Source: an uncultured Clostridium sp.
Lineage (GTDB): Bacteria > Bacillota > Clostridia > Lachnospirales > Lachnospiraceae
Assembly (NCBI GenBank): GCA_947253885.1
Contig: CAMYAO010000002.1
Span: 1 to 64,000 of the forward strand
Length of the DNA: 64,000 nucleotides
Reading direction: 5' to 3'
Both the position numbers and the translations under genes were made by a program. Below are positions 25,658 to 33,431 of this stretch, piece after piece. The notes beneath the pieces were generated by a model. It saw only the letters and a list, made by a program, of their open reading frames with translations, searched no databases and had not been told where the DNA came from. Numbering within the stretch: the first letter of the stretch is position 1; each line of letters begins with the position of its first letter.

Positions 25658-26350
25658 CTAAATCGAGCGGTAATAATAACCTACTCCCCATTTCGTATGT
25701 ACATATTTCGGTTCACTCGGATTCGGTTCCACCTTTTCACGCAATCTTCGCACATGGACATCAACGGTGCGCAGATCTCCCGGATATTCATATCCCCATA
25801 CCATTTCTAAAAGCTGATTTCTGGTAAAGACCTTGTTTGGATTTTTTACCAGCAATTCCATCAAATCAAATTCTTTTGCAGTTAATGAAATCTCATTTCC
25901 AGACAAAAAAAGTCTTCTGCTTTCCAGATCAATCTTAACATCTCCGTCTTCAATCACATTGGAAGTGTCTTCTGTTGTGTTATGACGACTGGTTCGTCTC
26001 ATAATCGTCTTTATTCTGGCCTTTACCTCTAAAATATTAAACGGCTTTGTAATGTAATCATCTGCTCCGTACTCGAGACCCATGATTTTGTCCATGTCCT
26101 CTCCTTTTGCAGTCAGCATAATAATCGGCACATCCGAAAACTCCCGAATCATCTGGCAAACGGTCAACCCATCCATCTTTGGCAGCATCAAATCCAACAA
26201 AATCATATCATATTCATTATTTCGCGCTTTTTCTAAAGCTTCCTCTCCATCGTATGCAGTATCCACTTCCATACCATCCTGGACCAAAGAAAAATGTATT
26301 CCCTTTACGATGAGCTTTTCATCATCCACTACCAAGACTTTCTTCGCCAT
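25658..26350 (-). CDS. OmpR/PhoB family response regulator
   Basis: The 230-residue protein is a two-domain regulator. The receiver has the acidic pair in VVDDEK, phospho-acceptor Asp53 (ILLDLMLP), the switch Thr in LTAKGED and the Lys in DYITKPF. The C-terminal winged helix carries LTAKEFDLMELL and RTVDVHVRRLREK, typical of WalR/PhoB members. The ATG at 26350 is preferred to 26362 because GAGGTG lies between them and the protein then begins MAKKVLVVDDE. It should be phosphorylated by the kinase encoded next. It lies 25 bases after comEA, inside an operon that ends with comEC; its targets are not visible. Confidence 0.95.
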   Translation of the reverse strand: MAKKVLVVDDEKLIVKGIHFSLVQDGMEVDTAYDGEEALEKARNNEYDMILLDLMLPKMDGLTVCQMIREFSDVPIIMLTAKGEDMDKIMGLEYGADDYITKPFNILEVKARIKTIMRRTSRHNTTEDTSNVIEDGDVKIDLESRRLFLSGNEISLTAKEFDLMELLVKNPNKVFTRNQLLEMVWGYEYPGDLRTVDVHVRRLREKVEPNPSEPKYVHTKWGVGYYYRSI

Positions 26351-26375
26351 GTCACACCTCATTTATTGTATTCTG

Positions 26376-26954
26376 CTAATTTACAACAATCTGACTTTTA
26401 AACTTATTATAGGTTCCTTCTTTGATGCCAGGAACTCTCGTAATATCTTCTATATTATGAAAACGTCCGTTCTTTTTTCTATATTCGATAATAGCCGATG
26501 CCCTCGTCGCACCGATTCCGGTAAGTCCCATCAGTTGCTCTTTTCCCGCCTGATTTAAATCTATCTTTCCGGATGTCTCTGCAGACGGATCAGATAAAGA
26601 TTGAGTCCGATCCGCTTTACGCTCCTTCTTCGGAAAATGAATCTTTTGTCCATCTGTCAAAATCTGAGCTAGATTAACGGCGTTTCGTGAGGCCTCCTTT
26701 GAAAAGCCCCCCGCTTTTTTCAACAAGTGGCAGATCCTGTCCTGCTCCTTTAACTGATATACGCCCGGATGCCTTACCGCTCCACACGCATATACATAGA
26801 TCGTTTTGTCCTGTTTCTTCGGTTGTTCGGTCTGTAAAGGACAGCTTTCTGTTCTGCTGCCGGACACAACGACATCTTTTTTCTTGGCACCGCAAGATGT
26901 GATCAGAAAAAAGCATAATAAGATATAAGTTAGATATTTTATTTTTTGAAACAT
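26376..26954 (-). CDS. comEA: ComEA-like DNA-binding lipoprotein
   Basis: ComEA is the surface receptor that binds incoming double-stranded DNA during transformation. The 192-residue protein has an N-terminal signal ending in a lipobox-like LITSCGAKK (Cys21), so it is probably lipid-anchored, unlike the Bacillus protein with a membrane helix. An SLBB-like domain follows (IYVYACGAVRHPGVYQL), then a charged linker and two helix-hairpin-helix motifs (IDLNQAGKEQLMGLTGIGATRA and ITRVPGIKEGTYNKF, quoted in parts: LMGLTGIGATRA). The ribosome site AAAGGAG is 4 bases from the ATG. A promoter TTGTTA-17-TAGAAT is possible 60 bases upstream. It opens the operon that continues with the two-component system, GerMN and comEC. 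Confidence 0.9.
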   Translation of the reverse strand: MFQKIKYLTYILLCFFLITSCGAKKKDVVVSGSRTESCPLQTEQPKKQDKTIYVYACGAVRHPGVYQLKEQDRICHLLKKAGGFSKEASRNAVNLAQILTDGQKIHFPKKERKADRTQSLSDPSAETSGKIDLNQAGKEQLMGLTGIGATRASAIIEYRKKNGRFHNIEDITRVPGIKEGTYNKFKSQIVVN

Positions 26955-27045
26955 ATTTCTCCTTTAGCAAAAGCTAAAAGATTCCCTTAATGTTACTAAC
27001 TATTCTATACAACTTCAAAACAATTAACAAGTGATATCCGAAACA

Positions 27046-28236
27046 TTATCTAAAAATCTCATCTAGTATCCGAAACATATCCTCCACTTCTTTTTCCTCT
27101 ATAATTAAAGGCGGAACAAAACGCAGCACATTACTGCCTGCCGATATTACAATTAAACCTCTGTCTAATGCCTGTCTCACTACATCGCTGACCGGTACAG
27201 TTAAAACCAAACCCTGAATCAGACCCTTTCCCCGTCTCTGTGTAATCTTATCCGGATGTTTTTGTTGCAGTTCGTCCAACTTTTGTTCTAAATATGGTGC
27301 AATTTCTTTTACGTGCTCTACAATCCGTTCTGTTTTAAAAATAGTATGTACTGCCTCAACCGCTGCTCCGACCAAAGGATTTCCTCCATAAGTGGTTCCA
27401 TGGTCTCCCGGAAGCAGTGATTTTTGTGCTATTTTTTCCGTCATTAAAAATGCTCCGACCGGAAGACCGTTTCCAAGTGCTTTTGCGACAGTCATAATGT
27501 CCGGCTTTACCCCGTATTCCTGCCATGCATACATATAACCGCTTCGTCCCATTCCACACTGTATCTCATCCAGGATCATACAAATATCATGCTCGTTACA
27601 TAGCGTCCTGATCCCCTTTAAAAATTCTTCCGTTGCAGGATAGATTCCACCTTCTCCCTGAATTGTTTCCAGAATAATTCCACAGGTTTTCTCCGTAATC
27701 AGAGATTTTACAGATTCCAGATTGTTAAATTCTGCAAACACCACTCCGGGCATCAACGGCTCAAACGGATCTTGATAATGAGAATTACCAGTAACCGACA
27801 AAGCCCCGATGCTCCTCCCATGAAAAGAGTGCTTCATCGCTATTATTTCGTGTCCACTATGACCGTCTCTGGTAAATGCGTATTTTTTTGCCGCTTTTAT
27901 TGCGCCCTCTATTGCCTCCGTTCCCGAATTTGTAAAAAAAACACGATCCATTTCCGCTGCTTCCTTTACCAGTTCAGAAGCGGTAATAATCGGTGGATTA
28001 TAAAACAAATTCGATGTGTGTAGCAATTTCTGAATCTGCCGCTCCAATGCATCGGTATAGACCGGATGATGATACCCCAATGCCGTTACTGCTATCCCTG
28101 CTGCAAAATCCAGATATTTTTTTCCATCTGTATCGTACAGATAAACCCCTTCTCCTTTTTCTAATACGGCCGGAAACCGATTATATGTATGAAGCAAATT
28201 TGATTCCGCCTGATCCATATAGCTCTGTTTATTCAT
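27046..28236 (-). CDS. argD: Acetylornithine aminotransferase
   Basis: ArgD converts N-acetylglutamate semialdehyde to N-acetylornithine using glutamate and PLP. The 396-residue protein is a class III aminotransferase with YLDFAAGIAVTALGY at the start, the TNSGTEAIEGAIKAA phosphate-binding region, ILDEIQCGMGRSG and the PLP lysine in TVAKALGNGLP. The start at 28236 (MNKQSYMDQAES) overlaps the argB stop codon by 8 bases, a typical coupling; the ATG at 28260 lies well inside argB. It is the last gene of the argC-GNAT-argJ-argB-argD operon. Related aminotransferases of other pathways are excluded by context. Confidence 0.95.
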   Translation of the reverse strand: MNKQSYMDQAESNLLHTYNRFPAVLEKGEGVYLYDTDGKKYLDFAAGIAVTALGYHHPVYTDALERQIQKLLHTSNLFYNPPIITASELVKEAAEMDRVFFTNSGTEAIEGAIKAAKKYAFTRDGHSGHEIIAMKHSFHGRSIGALSVTGNSHYQDPFEPLMPGVVFAEFNNLESVKSLITEKTCGIILETIQGEGGIYPATEEFLKGIRTLCNEHDICMILDEIQCGMGRSGYMYAWQEYGVKPDIMTVAKALGNGLPVGAFLMTEKIAQKSLLPGDHGTTYGGNPLVGAAVEAVHTIFKTERIVEHVKEIAPYLEQKLDELQQKHPDKITQRRGKGLIQGLVLTVPVSDVVRQALDRGLIVISAGSNVLRFVPPLIIEEKEVEDMFRILDEIFR

Positions 28237-29122
28237 GATAATATCTGCCTTCCTTTTCATTTAAAATAGCGGTTCCGATTCCCTTATTAGTAAAAATTTC
28301 CAACAACAGACAATGTGGAATTCTTCCATCCAGAATATGAACACGATTCACTCCATTTTCAATTGCTTCAATACAATTTTGAAGTTTTGGAAGCATTCCT
28401 CCACCGATTGAACCGGAAGAAAGCAAATCTCTTGCTTCCTGATTAGTCAGTTCCGATATTAAACTTGCGGGATCTTTCGGATCACGATAAACACCCTCTA
28501 TGTCTGATAAAAATGCCAGTTTTTCAGCCTCAACTGCACGTGCAATCGCACAGGCGGCATCGTCCGCATTAATGTTATATGTTTGAAATTCATCATCCAG
28601 ACCTGTCGGCGATATAATCGGCAGATAGTCATTCTCCAATAAATCAAATAACACCTTCGGACTTACTTCTTTCACATCTCCGACAAATCCGATATCCTTT
28701 CCATCAGAATATTTTCTCTCTACTTTTAAAAGACCTCCGTCCTTTCCGCTTAAACTAATTGCATTGACTCCCAGTGCCTCCACATTGGAAACCAGATCTT
28801 TCCCGACACGACCCAATACCATTTCTACAATTTCCATTGTATCCTTGTCTGTTTTTCGAAAACCGTTTATAAATTTCGGCTCCATGCCGAACTTTTCTAC
28901 CCATTTGCTGATCTCTTTACCACCTCCATGTACAATGATCGGCTTAAATCCAACCAGCTTCAGCAAAGTGACATCCTCGATTACACTTTTTTTCAGTTCT
29001 TCATCCACCATAGCACTTCCGCCATATTTTACAACGATAATTTTTCGATTAAATCTCTGAATATACGGGAGAGCTTCAATTAATACTTCTGCTTTTTCCA
29101 TAACATCTAATTGTCGTGTCAT
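28229..29122 (-). CDS. argB: Acetylglutamate kinase
   Basis: ArgB phosphorylates N-acetylglutamate, the second step of ornithine synthesis and usually the arginine-inhibited one in plants and many bacteria. The 297 residues show the amino-acid kinase fold with VVKYGGSAM at the N-terminus, IVHGGGKEISKW, and FLSDIEGVYRDPKD. The N-terminal helix before KYGG (MEKAEVLIEALPYIQRF) is the type found in hexameric, arginine-sensitive enzymes, so feedback inhibition is likely. It follows argJ by 17 bases and overlaps argD. Confidence 0.96.
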   Translation of the reverse strand: MTRQLDVMEKAEVLIEALPYIQRFNRKIIVVKYGGSAMVDEELKKSVIEDVTLLKLVGFKPIIVHGGGKEISKWVEKFGMEPKFINGFRKTDKDTMEIVEMVLGRVGKDLVSNVEALGVNAISLSGKDGGLLKVERKYSDGKDIGFVGDVKEVSPKVLFDLLENDYLPIISPTGLDDEFQTYNINADDAACAIARAVEAEKLAFLSDIEGVYRDPKDPASLISELTNQEARDLLSSGSIGGGMLPKLQNCIEAIENGVNRVHILDGRIPHCLLLEIFTNKGIGTAILNEKEGRYYHE

Positions 29123-29139
29123 ATTAATACCTTCTTTCT

Positions 29140-30363
29140 TTAAGAACGATAGTCTGCATTGATACTTACATATTCATGGGTCAGATCACAGCCCCAGGCT
29201 ACAGCACGACACTCTCCCATATGAAGGTGACAGATTGCCGTTACCTCTTCCTCCGACAGTATAGAAGTCGCCTTTTTTTCCTCAAATGCTACTCCCTCCC
29301 CATCCTTCATAATTATAATTTCTCCTGCTTTACTTCTAAAAGTCAAATCCACTTTTCCCGGATCAAACTCCGCCCCTGAATAACCCATTGCACAGAGAAT
29401 CCTCCCCCAATTTGCATCATGGCCATATATAGCCGCTTTTGTCAAATTAGAGCACACCACCGATTTTGCAATTGTCTTTGCCTGAGAAACAGAAGCGCCT
29501 CCTTCTACGATCACTTCAAACAAAGCAGTTGCCCCTTCACCATCTCCCGCCATTTTTTTTGCAAGTGTCTCATTTACAAAATGAAGTGCCTTTTTAAAGA
29601 TCTCGTAATCAGCACCTTTCTTTGTGATCTTCGTATTGCCTGCCATCCCGTTTGCCAGTAATAATACCGAATCATTTGTAGAAGTATCTCCGTCTACGGA
29701 TATCATATTATAAGTATCCTTCACATCCTCTGACAGTGCCTGCTGAAGTAAGTTCTTGTCGATTGCCAGATCCGTTGTCAAAAAACTCAGCATTGTACAC
29801 ATATTCGGATGGATCATTCCGGACCCCTTACACATGCCGCCCAACGTCACTTGCGTTCCGTCAATCTCAAAAGATACTGCCACCTCTTTTTCCCTCGTAT
29901 CCGTCGTCATAATCGCCTGCGCCGCCTCAAATGCCGCCGCCCGATCTGAACGAAGCATCGGCTTCATCTGTCTAATTCCGTTACAGATACGATCAATCGG
30001 CAGTTGCATTCCTATTACTCCGGTCGAAGCAACCAAAACAGATCGTTGAGGAATATCCAGACATTCTCCCACCTGTTTTGCAGTTTGTCGGCAGTATTCC
30101 ATTCCGACACTTCCGGTGCATGCATTTGCGATTCCGGAATTCACAACAATCGCCTGTACATAAGGCTCTTCGGTCACAATCTCACGATCCCAAATAACCG
30201 GTGCCGCCTTAACAATATTCGTTGTAAAGGTTCCGGCCGCCAATGCCGATACTTCACTCACAATCATTGCCATATCGCTTCTATCCTGATATTTTATCTG
30301 CGCTTCTACAGCTGCTGCAAGGAATCCCTTTGCAGCAGTCACTCCACCTTCAATTACTCTCAT
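29140..30363 (-). CDS. argJ: Bifunctional ornithine acetyltransferase / N-acetylglutamate synthase
   Basis: ArgJ recycles the acetyl group from N-acetylornithine to glutamate and, in bifunctional forms, also makes N-acetylglutamate from acetyl-CoA. The 407-residue precursor is self-cleaved before a Thr; the cleavage motif here reads MCTMLSF, with Cys in place of the common Ala before the Thr nucleophile. GMCKGSGMIHPN precedes it. The start at 30363 follows AAGGAGG at 8 bases; this ribosome site lies in the last codons of the GNAT gene, one base away. Whether the enzyme is mono- or bifunctional cannot be read from sequence; an acetyltransferase gene just before it bears on that question. Confidence 0.95.
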   Translation of the reverse strand: MRVIEGGVTAAKGFLAAAVEAQIKYQDRSDMAMIVSEVSALAAGTFTTNIVKAAPVIWDREIVTEEPYVQAIVVNSGIANACTGSVGMEYCRQTAKQVGECLDIPQRSVLVASTGVIGMQLPIDRICNGIRQMKPMLRSDRAAAFEAAQAIMTTDTREKEVAVSFEIDGTQVTLGGMCKGSGMIHPNMCTMLSFLTTDLAIDKNLLQQALSEDVKDTYNMISVDGDTSTNDSVLLLANGMAGNTKITKKGADYEIFKKALHFVNETLAKKMAGDGEGATALFEVIVEGGASVSQAKTIAKSVVCSNLTKAAIYGHDANWGRILCAMGYSGAEFDPGKVDLTFRSKAGEIIIMKDGEGVAFEEKKATSILSEEEVTAICHLHMGECRAVAWGCDLTHEYVSINADYRS

Positions 30364-30364
30364 T

Positions 30365-30835
30365 TTAATGACCTCCTTCATTGATTGTTACAACATTATC
30401 GCAATTCAAAGTATACTCATAATGATTTAAATCATTTCGTCTGATCCAACCCAAATCCTGCCAAAAGGAATTTCCCAATTTATTATATTCAAAGGCAACA
30501 AGACTGACCTTTGAGATTTCCTCCCTTTTCATAGCAGATAATGCCAGATCCGTCATTTTGTTTCCTATCCCTTGATTTCGATACTCAGGATTGACACAGA
30601 CGTGATAAAAACATCCTCTTCTTCCGTCATGGCCGCACAGAATACTTCCCACAATCTCTCCATCCTGTTGTGCTACAACACTCATTTCAGGATTTCTCTT
30701 TAAAAATCGCTCGATTCCCTGTTTCGAATCATCCAGACTTCTTATTGCAAAACCCTGTATTGTCAACCATAAGTGATAACACTTCTCATAATCCTCTATT
30801 TCCATAAAACGCACTGTAACTTCCATAACTCTCAT
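30365..30835 (-). CDS. GNAT family N-acetyltransferase inside the arg operon
   Basis: The 156-residue protein is a single GNAT domain. The acetyl-CoA site is CVNPEYRNQGIGNKMTDLAL (R/QxxGxG/A type: RNQGIG), preceded by SVVAQQDGEIVGSIL, with aromatic and hydrophobic segments at the end (FWQDLGW). The substrate is not shown by the sequence. It sits between argC and argJ, with 13 bases to argC and one base to argJ, so it is cotranscribed with arginine synthesis. An N-acetylglutamate synthase role is possible, since short GNAT-only synthases exist. An unrelated acetyltransferase carried in the operon is the alternative. The start could also be at the Met four codons in. Confidence 0.8.
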   Translation of the reverse strand: MRVMEVTVRFMEIEDYEKCYHLWLTIQGFAIRSLDDSKQGIERFLKRNPEMSVVAQQDGEIVGSILCGHDGRRGCFYHVCVNPEYRNQGIGNKMTDLALSAMKREEISKVSLVAFEYNKLGNSFWQDLGWIRRNDLNHYEYTLNCDNVVTINEGGH

Positions 30836-30848
30836 CTCCTAAAACTCT

Positions 30849-31904
30849 CTACGGAAACATCGGAGTTGCGGTCAATCCTTTCTGCTCTTCTATTCCGAAT
30901 AAAATATTCATATTCTGCACCGCTTGTCCTGCCGCTCCTTTTACCAGATTATCCAAAGCTCCCATCGCAATTACACGGTGTGTTCTTTCATCCAGCTGAT
31001 ATCCGATATCTACAAAATTACTTCCTTCCACAAATCTCGTTTCAGGTGGAAGTCCGTAAGGAAGCAGCCGTATAAAATACTCATTCCCGTAATATTTTGC
31101 ATATATCTTCTGTAAATCCTCCTGTGTAGGATACACTCCGTTTTTTTGTTTTTTTAAGTCTGCATATGCCGTTACAAGGATTCCCCTATTCATCGGCACT
31201 AAGTGCGGCGTGAAATTTATAGCAAAAGATGCTCCGCAGGCATACCCCAATTGTTCCTCAATCTCAGGTGTATGACGATGTGTTGCCACTCCGTATGCCT
31301 TCATATTTTCATTTACTTCACAAAACAGATTTCCGACTTTGGCACTGCGTCCCGCTCCTGATGTTCCTGATTTTGCATCTATTATAATGGACTTTTCTTC
31401 TATCAAGCCCTCTTTTACAAGCGGATATAAGGTTAAGATGGAACATGTCGTATAACACCCCGGATTGGCGACCAATCTTGCATGAACTGTTTGATCTCTG
31501 TTGATTTCGCATAATCCATAAACTGCTTCTTTGATAAACTGAGGAGATTTATGGATGATCTTATACCATTTTTCATATACCAATACCTTTTTTATACGAA
31601 AATCTGCACTAAGGTCAATCACTTTTGTCTTGTTCAAAATTTCATCTGTTAAAATTCCGGACAAATACCCCTGCGGAGTTGCCGTAAATATTACATCAAC
31701 CTGATCACATAAATCGGAAAGTTCCTCACCTGTACAATTCAGATCCACTATCCGGAAAAAATTCCTATATAAATCTGTATAAGGCTGATCCGGATTGCTT
31801 CTGGAGCCGACCCATACCAACTCCACCTCAGGGTGTCCTGTTAATAATCTTACCAATTCCGCACCCGCATATCCGGTTGCTCCAACTACTCCTACTTTTA
31901 CCAT
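30849..31904 (-). CDS. argC: N-acetyl-gamma-glutamyl-phosphate reductase
   Basis: ArgC reduces N-acetylglutamyl phosphate with NADPH. The 351 residues have the Rossmann motif VGVVGATGYAGAELVRLL, the catalytic cysteine in VANPGCYTTCS, and the HRHTPEIEEQL and HLVPMNRGI segments of the family. It is the first gene of the minus-strand arg operon, with AAGGAG 5 bases before the ATG, facing argG across a 252-base AT-rich control region. Confidence 0.97.
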   Translation of the reverse strand: MVKVGVVGATGYAGAELVRLLTGHPEVELVWVGSRSNPDQPYTDLYRNFFRIVDLNCTGEELSDLCDQVDVIFTATPQGYLSGILTDEILNKTKVIDLSADFRIKKVLVYEKWYKIIHKSPQFIKEAVYGLCEINRDQTVHARLVANPGCYTTCSILTLYPLVKEGLIEEKSIIIDAKSGTSGAGRSAKVGNLFCEVNENMKAYGVATHRHTPEIEEQLGYACGASFAINFTPHLVPMNRGILVTAYADLKKQKNGVYPTQEDLQKIYAKYYGNEYFIRLLPYGLPPETRFVEGSNFVDIGYQLDERTHRVIAMGALDNLVKGAAGQAVQNMNILFGIEEQKGLTATPMFP

Positions 31905-32156
31905 ATCTGCTCCTTCTTATACATAACACAGAAATAAAGTGAATATTTATAATAATATTAATATATTAATGCATACTATACCACATCTCTTTTTAATATA
32001 AAACCATGTTTTACAACGTTTTATTCAATTCGTCGCCTTATACAAAATCATGTTTTTTTATTCTTAATATATGTATATTTTTTCACTTGTATCCATTTTT
32101 TCATTGTAGTATCATAGTATCAGTACAAAAGTTCAAATTAGGAAAGGATTTTTATT
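31905..32156. promoter_or_regulatory. Divergent argC/argG control region
   Basis: This AT-rich region carries the promoters of both arginine transcripts. For argG a -35 TTGTAT (32087-32092) and -10 TATCAT (32110-32115) are 17 bases apart. For argC a -10 TATAGT (31975-31980, minus strand) has only a weak -35. Between that -10 and the argC ribosome site lies a palindromic AT-rich stretch (31938-31972) with the half-site TGAATA, which resembles ArgR boxes. ArgR binding is a suggestion; the second half-sites are poor. Confidence 0.5.
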
Positions 32157-33374
32157 ATGAAAGAAAAAGTAGTTCTTGCATACTCCGGTGGATTAGATAC
32201 AACTGCTATCATCCCTTGGTTAAAAGAAAATTATGATTACGATGTTATTTGCTGTTGTGTAGACTGTGGACAAGAAGAAGAATTGGACGGCTTAGAGGAA
32301 CGTGCGAAATATTCCGGAGCCGAAAAACTTTATATCGTGGATATTAATGATGAGTTTGCAGACGACTATATCGTTCCTTGTGTACAGGCCGGATCTGTAT
32401 ATGAGAATAAATATTTATTAGGAACTTCCATGGCTCGTCCCGGTATTGCAAAGGCACTTGTCGACGTTGCTAAAAAAGAGGGAGCGGTTGCAATCTGCCA
32501 CGGTGCTACCGGAAAAGGAAACGACCAGATTCGTTTTGAGTTGGGAATCAAAGCACTGGCTCCTGAAATGAAAATTATCGCCGCATGGCGTGATGACAAG
32601 TGGACTCTTCAATCACGTGAAGATGAAATTGCTTATTGCAAGCAACACGGGATTGATCTTCCGTTTCAGGCAGAACAATCCTACAGTCGTGATCGAAACC
32701 TCTGGCATATCAGCCATGAAGGATTGGAATTGGAAGATCCTGCCGTAGAACCGAACTACGATCATCTTCTCATGTTAGGGGTCAGCCCCGAAAAAGCTCC
32801 CGATCATGGAGAATACGTTTCCATGACATTTGAAGCGGGTGTTCCGAAAACAATTAACGGTAAAGCGATGAAAGTTTCCGATATTATCCGTGAACTGAAT
32901 AAGCTCGGCGGAAAACACGGAATCGGAATTATCGATATTGTAGAAAACCGTGTAGTCGGCATGAAATCCCGCGGTGTCTATGAAACACCGGGAGGAACTA
33001 TTTTAATGGAAGCACACAACCAACTGGAAGAATTGGTACTGGATCGTGCTACAATGGAAGTAAAAAAAGATCTGGCAAATAAATTTGCACAGATCGTATA
33101 TGAAGGGAAATGGTTTACACCATTGCGTGAGGCTGTTCAGGCATTTATTGAAAGCACTCAGCAATATGTAACCGGTGAAGTGAAATTCAAACTTTATAAA
33201 GGAAATATTATCAAGGCAGGAACCACCTCTCCATATTCTCTTTACAGTGAATCACTTGCAAGCTTCACAACAGGAGATCTGTATGATCATCATGATGCGG
33301 AAGGATTTATTACATTATTCGGACTTCCTCTGAAAGTTCGCGCCATGAAAATGAAAGAAGTAAATAAAGACTAA
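32157..33374 (+). CDS. argG: Argininosuccinate synthase
   Basis: ArgG joins citrulline and aspartate with ATP. The 405-residue protein has the PP-loop AYSGGLDTTAIIPWL at the N-terminus, SMARPGIAKALVD, ICHGATGKGNDQIRFE and EQSYSRDRNLWHISHE, all diagnostic. The ribosome site GGAAAGG is about 8 bases from the ATG. It is monocistronic and diverges from the argC operon; argH, argF and carbamoyl-phosphate synthase are not in the window. A strong terminator follows. Confidence 0.98.
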   Translation: MKEKVVLAYSGGLDTTAIIPWLKENYDYDVICCCVDCGQEEELDGLEERAKYSGAEKLYIVDINDEFADDYIVPCVQAGSVYENKYLLGTSMARPGIAKALVDVAKKEGAVAICHGATGKGNDQIRFELGIKALAPEMKIIAAWRDDKWTLQSREDEIAYCKQHGIDLPFQAEQSYSRDRNLWHISHEGLELEDPAVEPNYDHLLMLGVSPEKAPDHGEYVSMTFEAGVPKTINGKAMKVSDIIRELNKLGGKHGIGIIDIVENRVVGMKSRGVYETPGGTILMEAHNQLEELVLDRATMEVKKDLANKFAQIVYEGKWFTPLREAVQAFIESTQQYVTGEVKFKLYKGNIIKAGTTSPYSLYSESLASFTTGDLYDHHDAEGFITLFGLPLKVRAMKMKEVNKD

Positions 33375-33380
33375 TCTATA

Positions 33381-33431
33381 GATAAAAAGAAGACCGCTCT
33401 GCTTTTTAAGCGTTGCGGCCTTCTTTTTATC
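33381..33431. terminator. Bidirectional terminator between argG and glnS
   Basis: A 12-bp perfect outer stem (33381-33392 with 33420-33431) with a GC-rich inner part gives U-rich tails in both directions. It serves the convergent argG and glnS genes. Confidence 0.88.

Noticed and set aside
26082..26558. 158-residue plus-strand frame opposite the response regulator and comEA
   Set aside because: It is antisense to two well-supported genes and has no ribosome site or recognisable domain.
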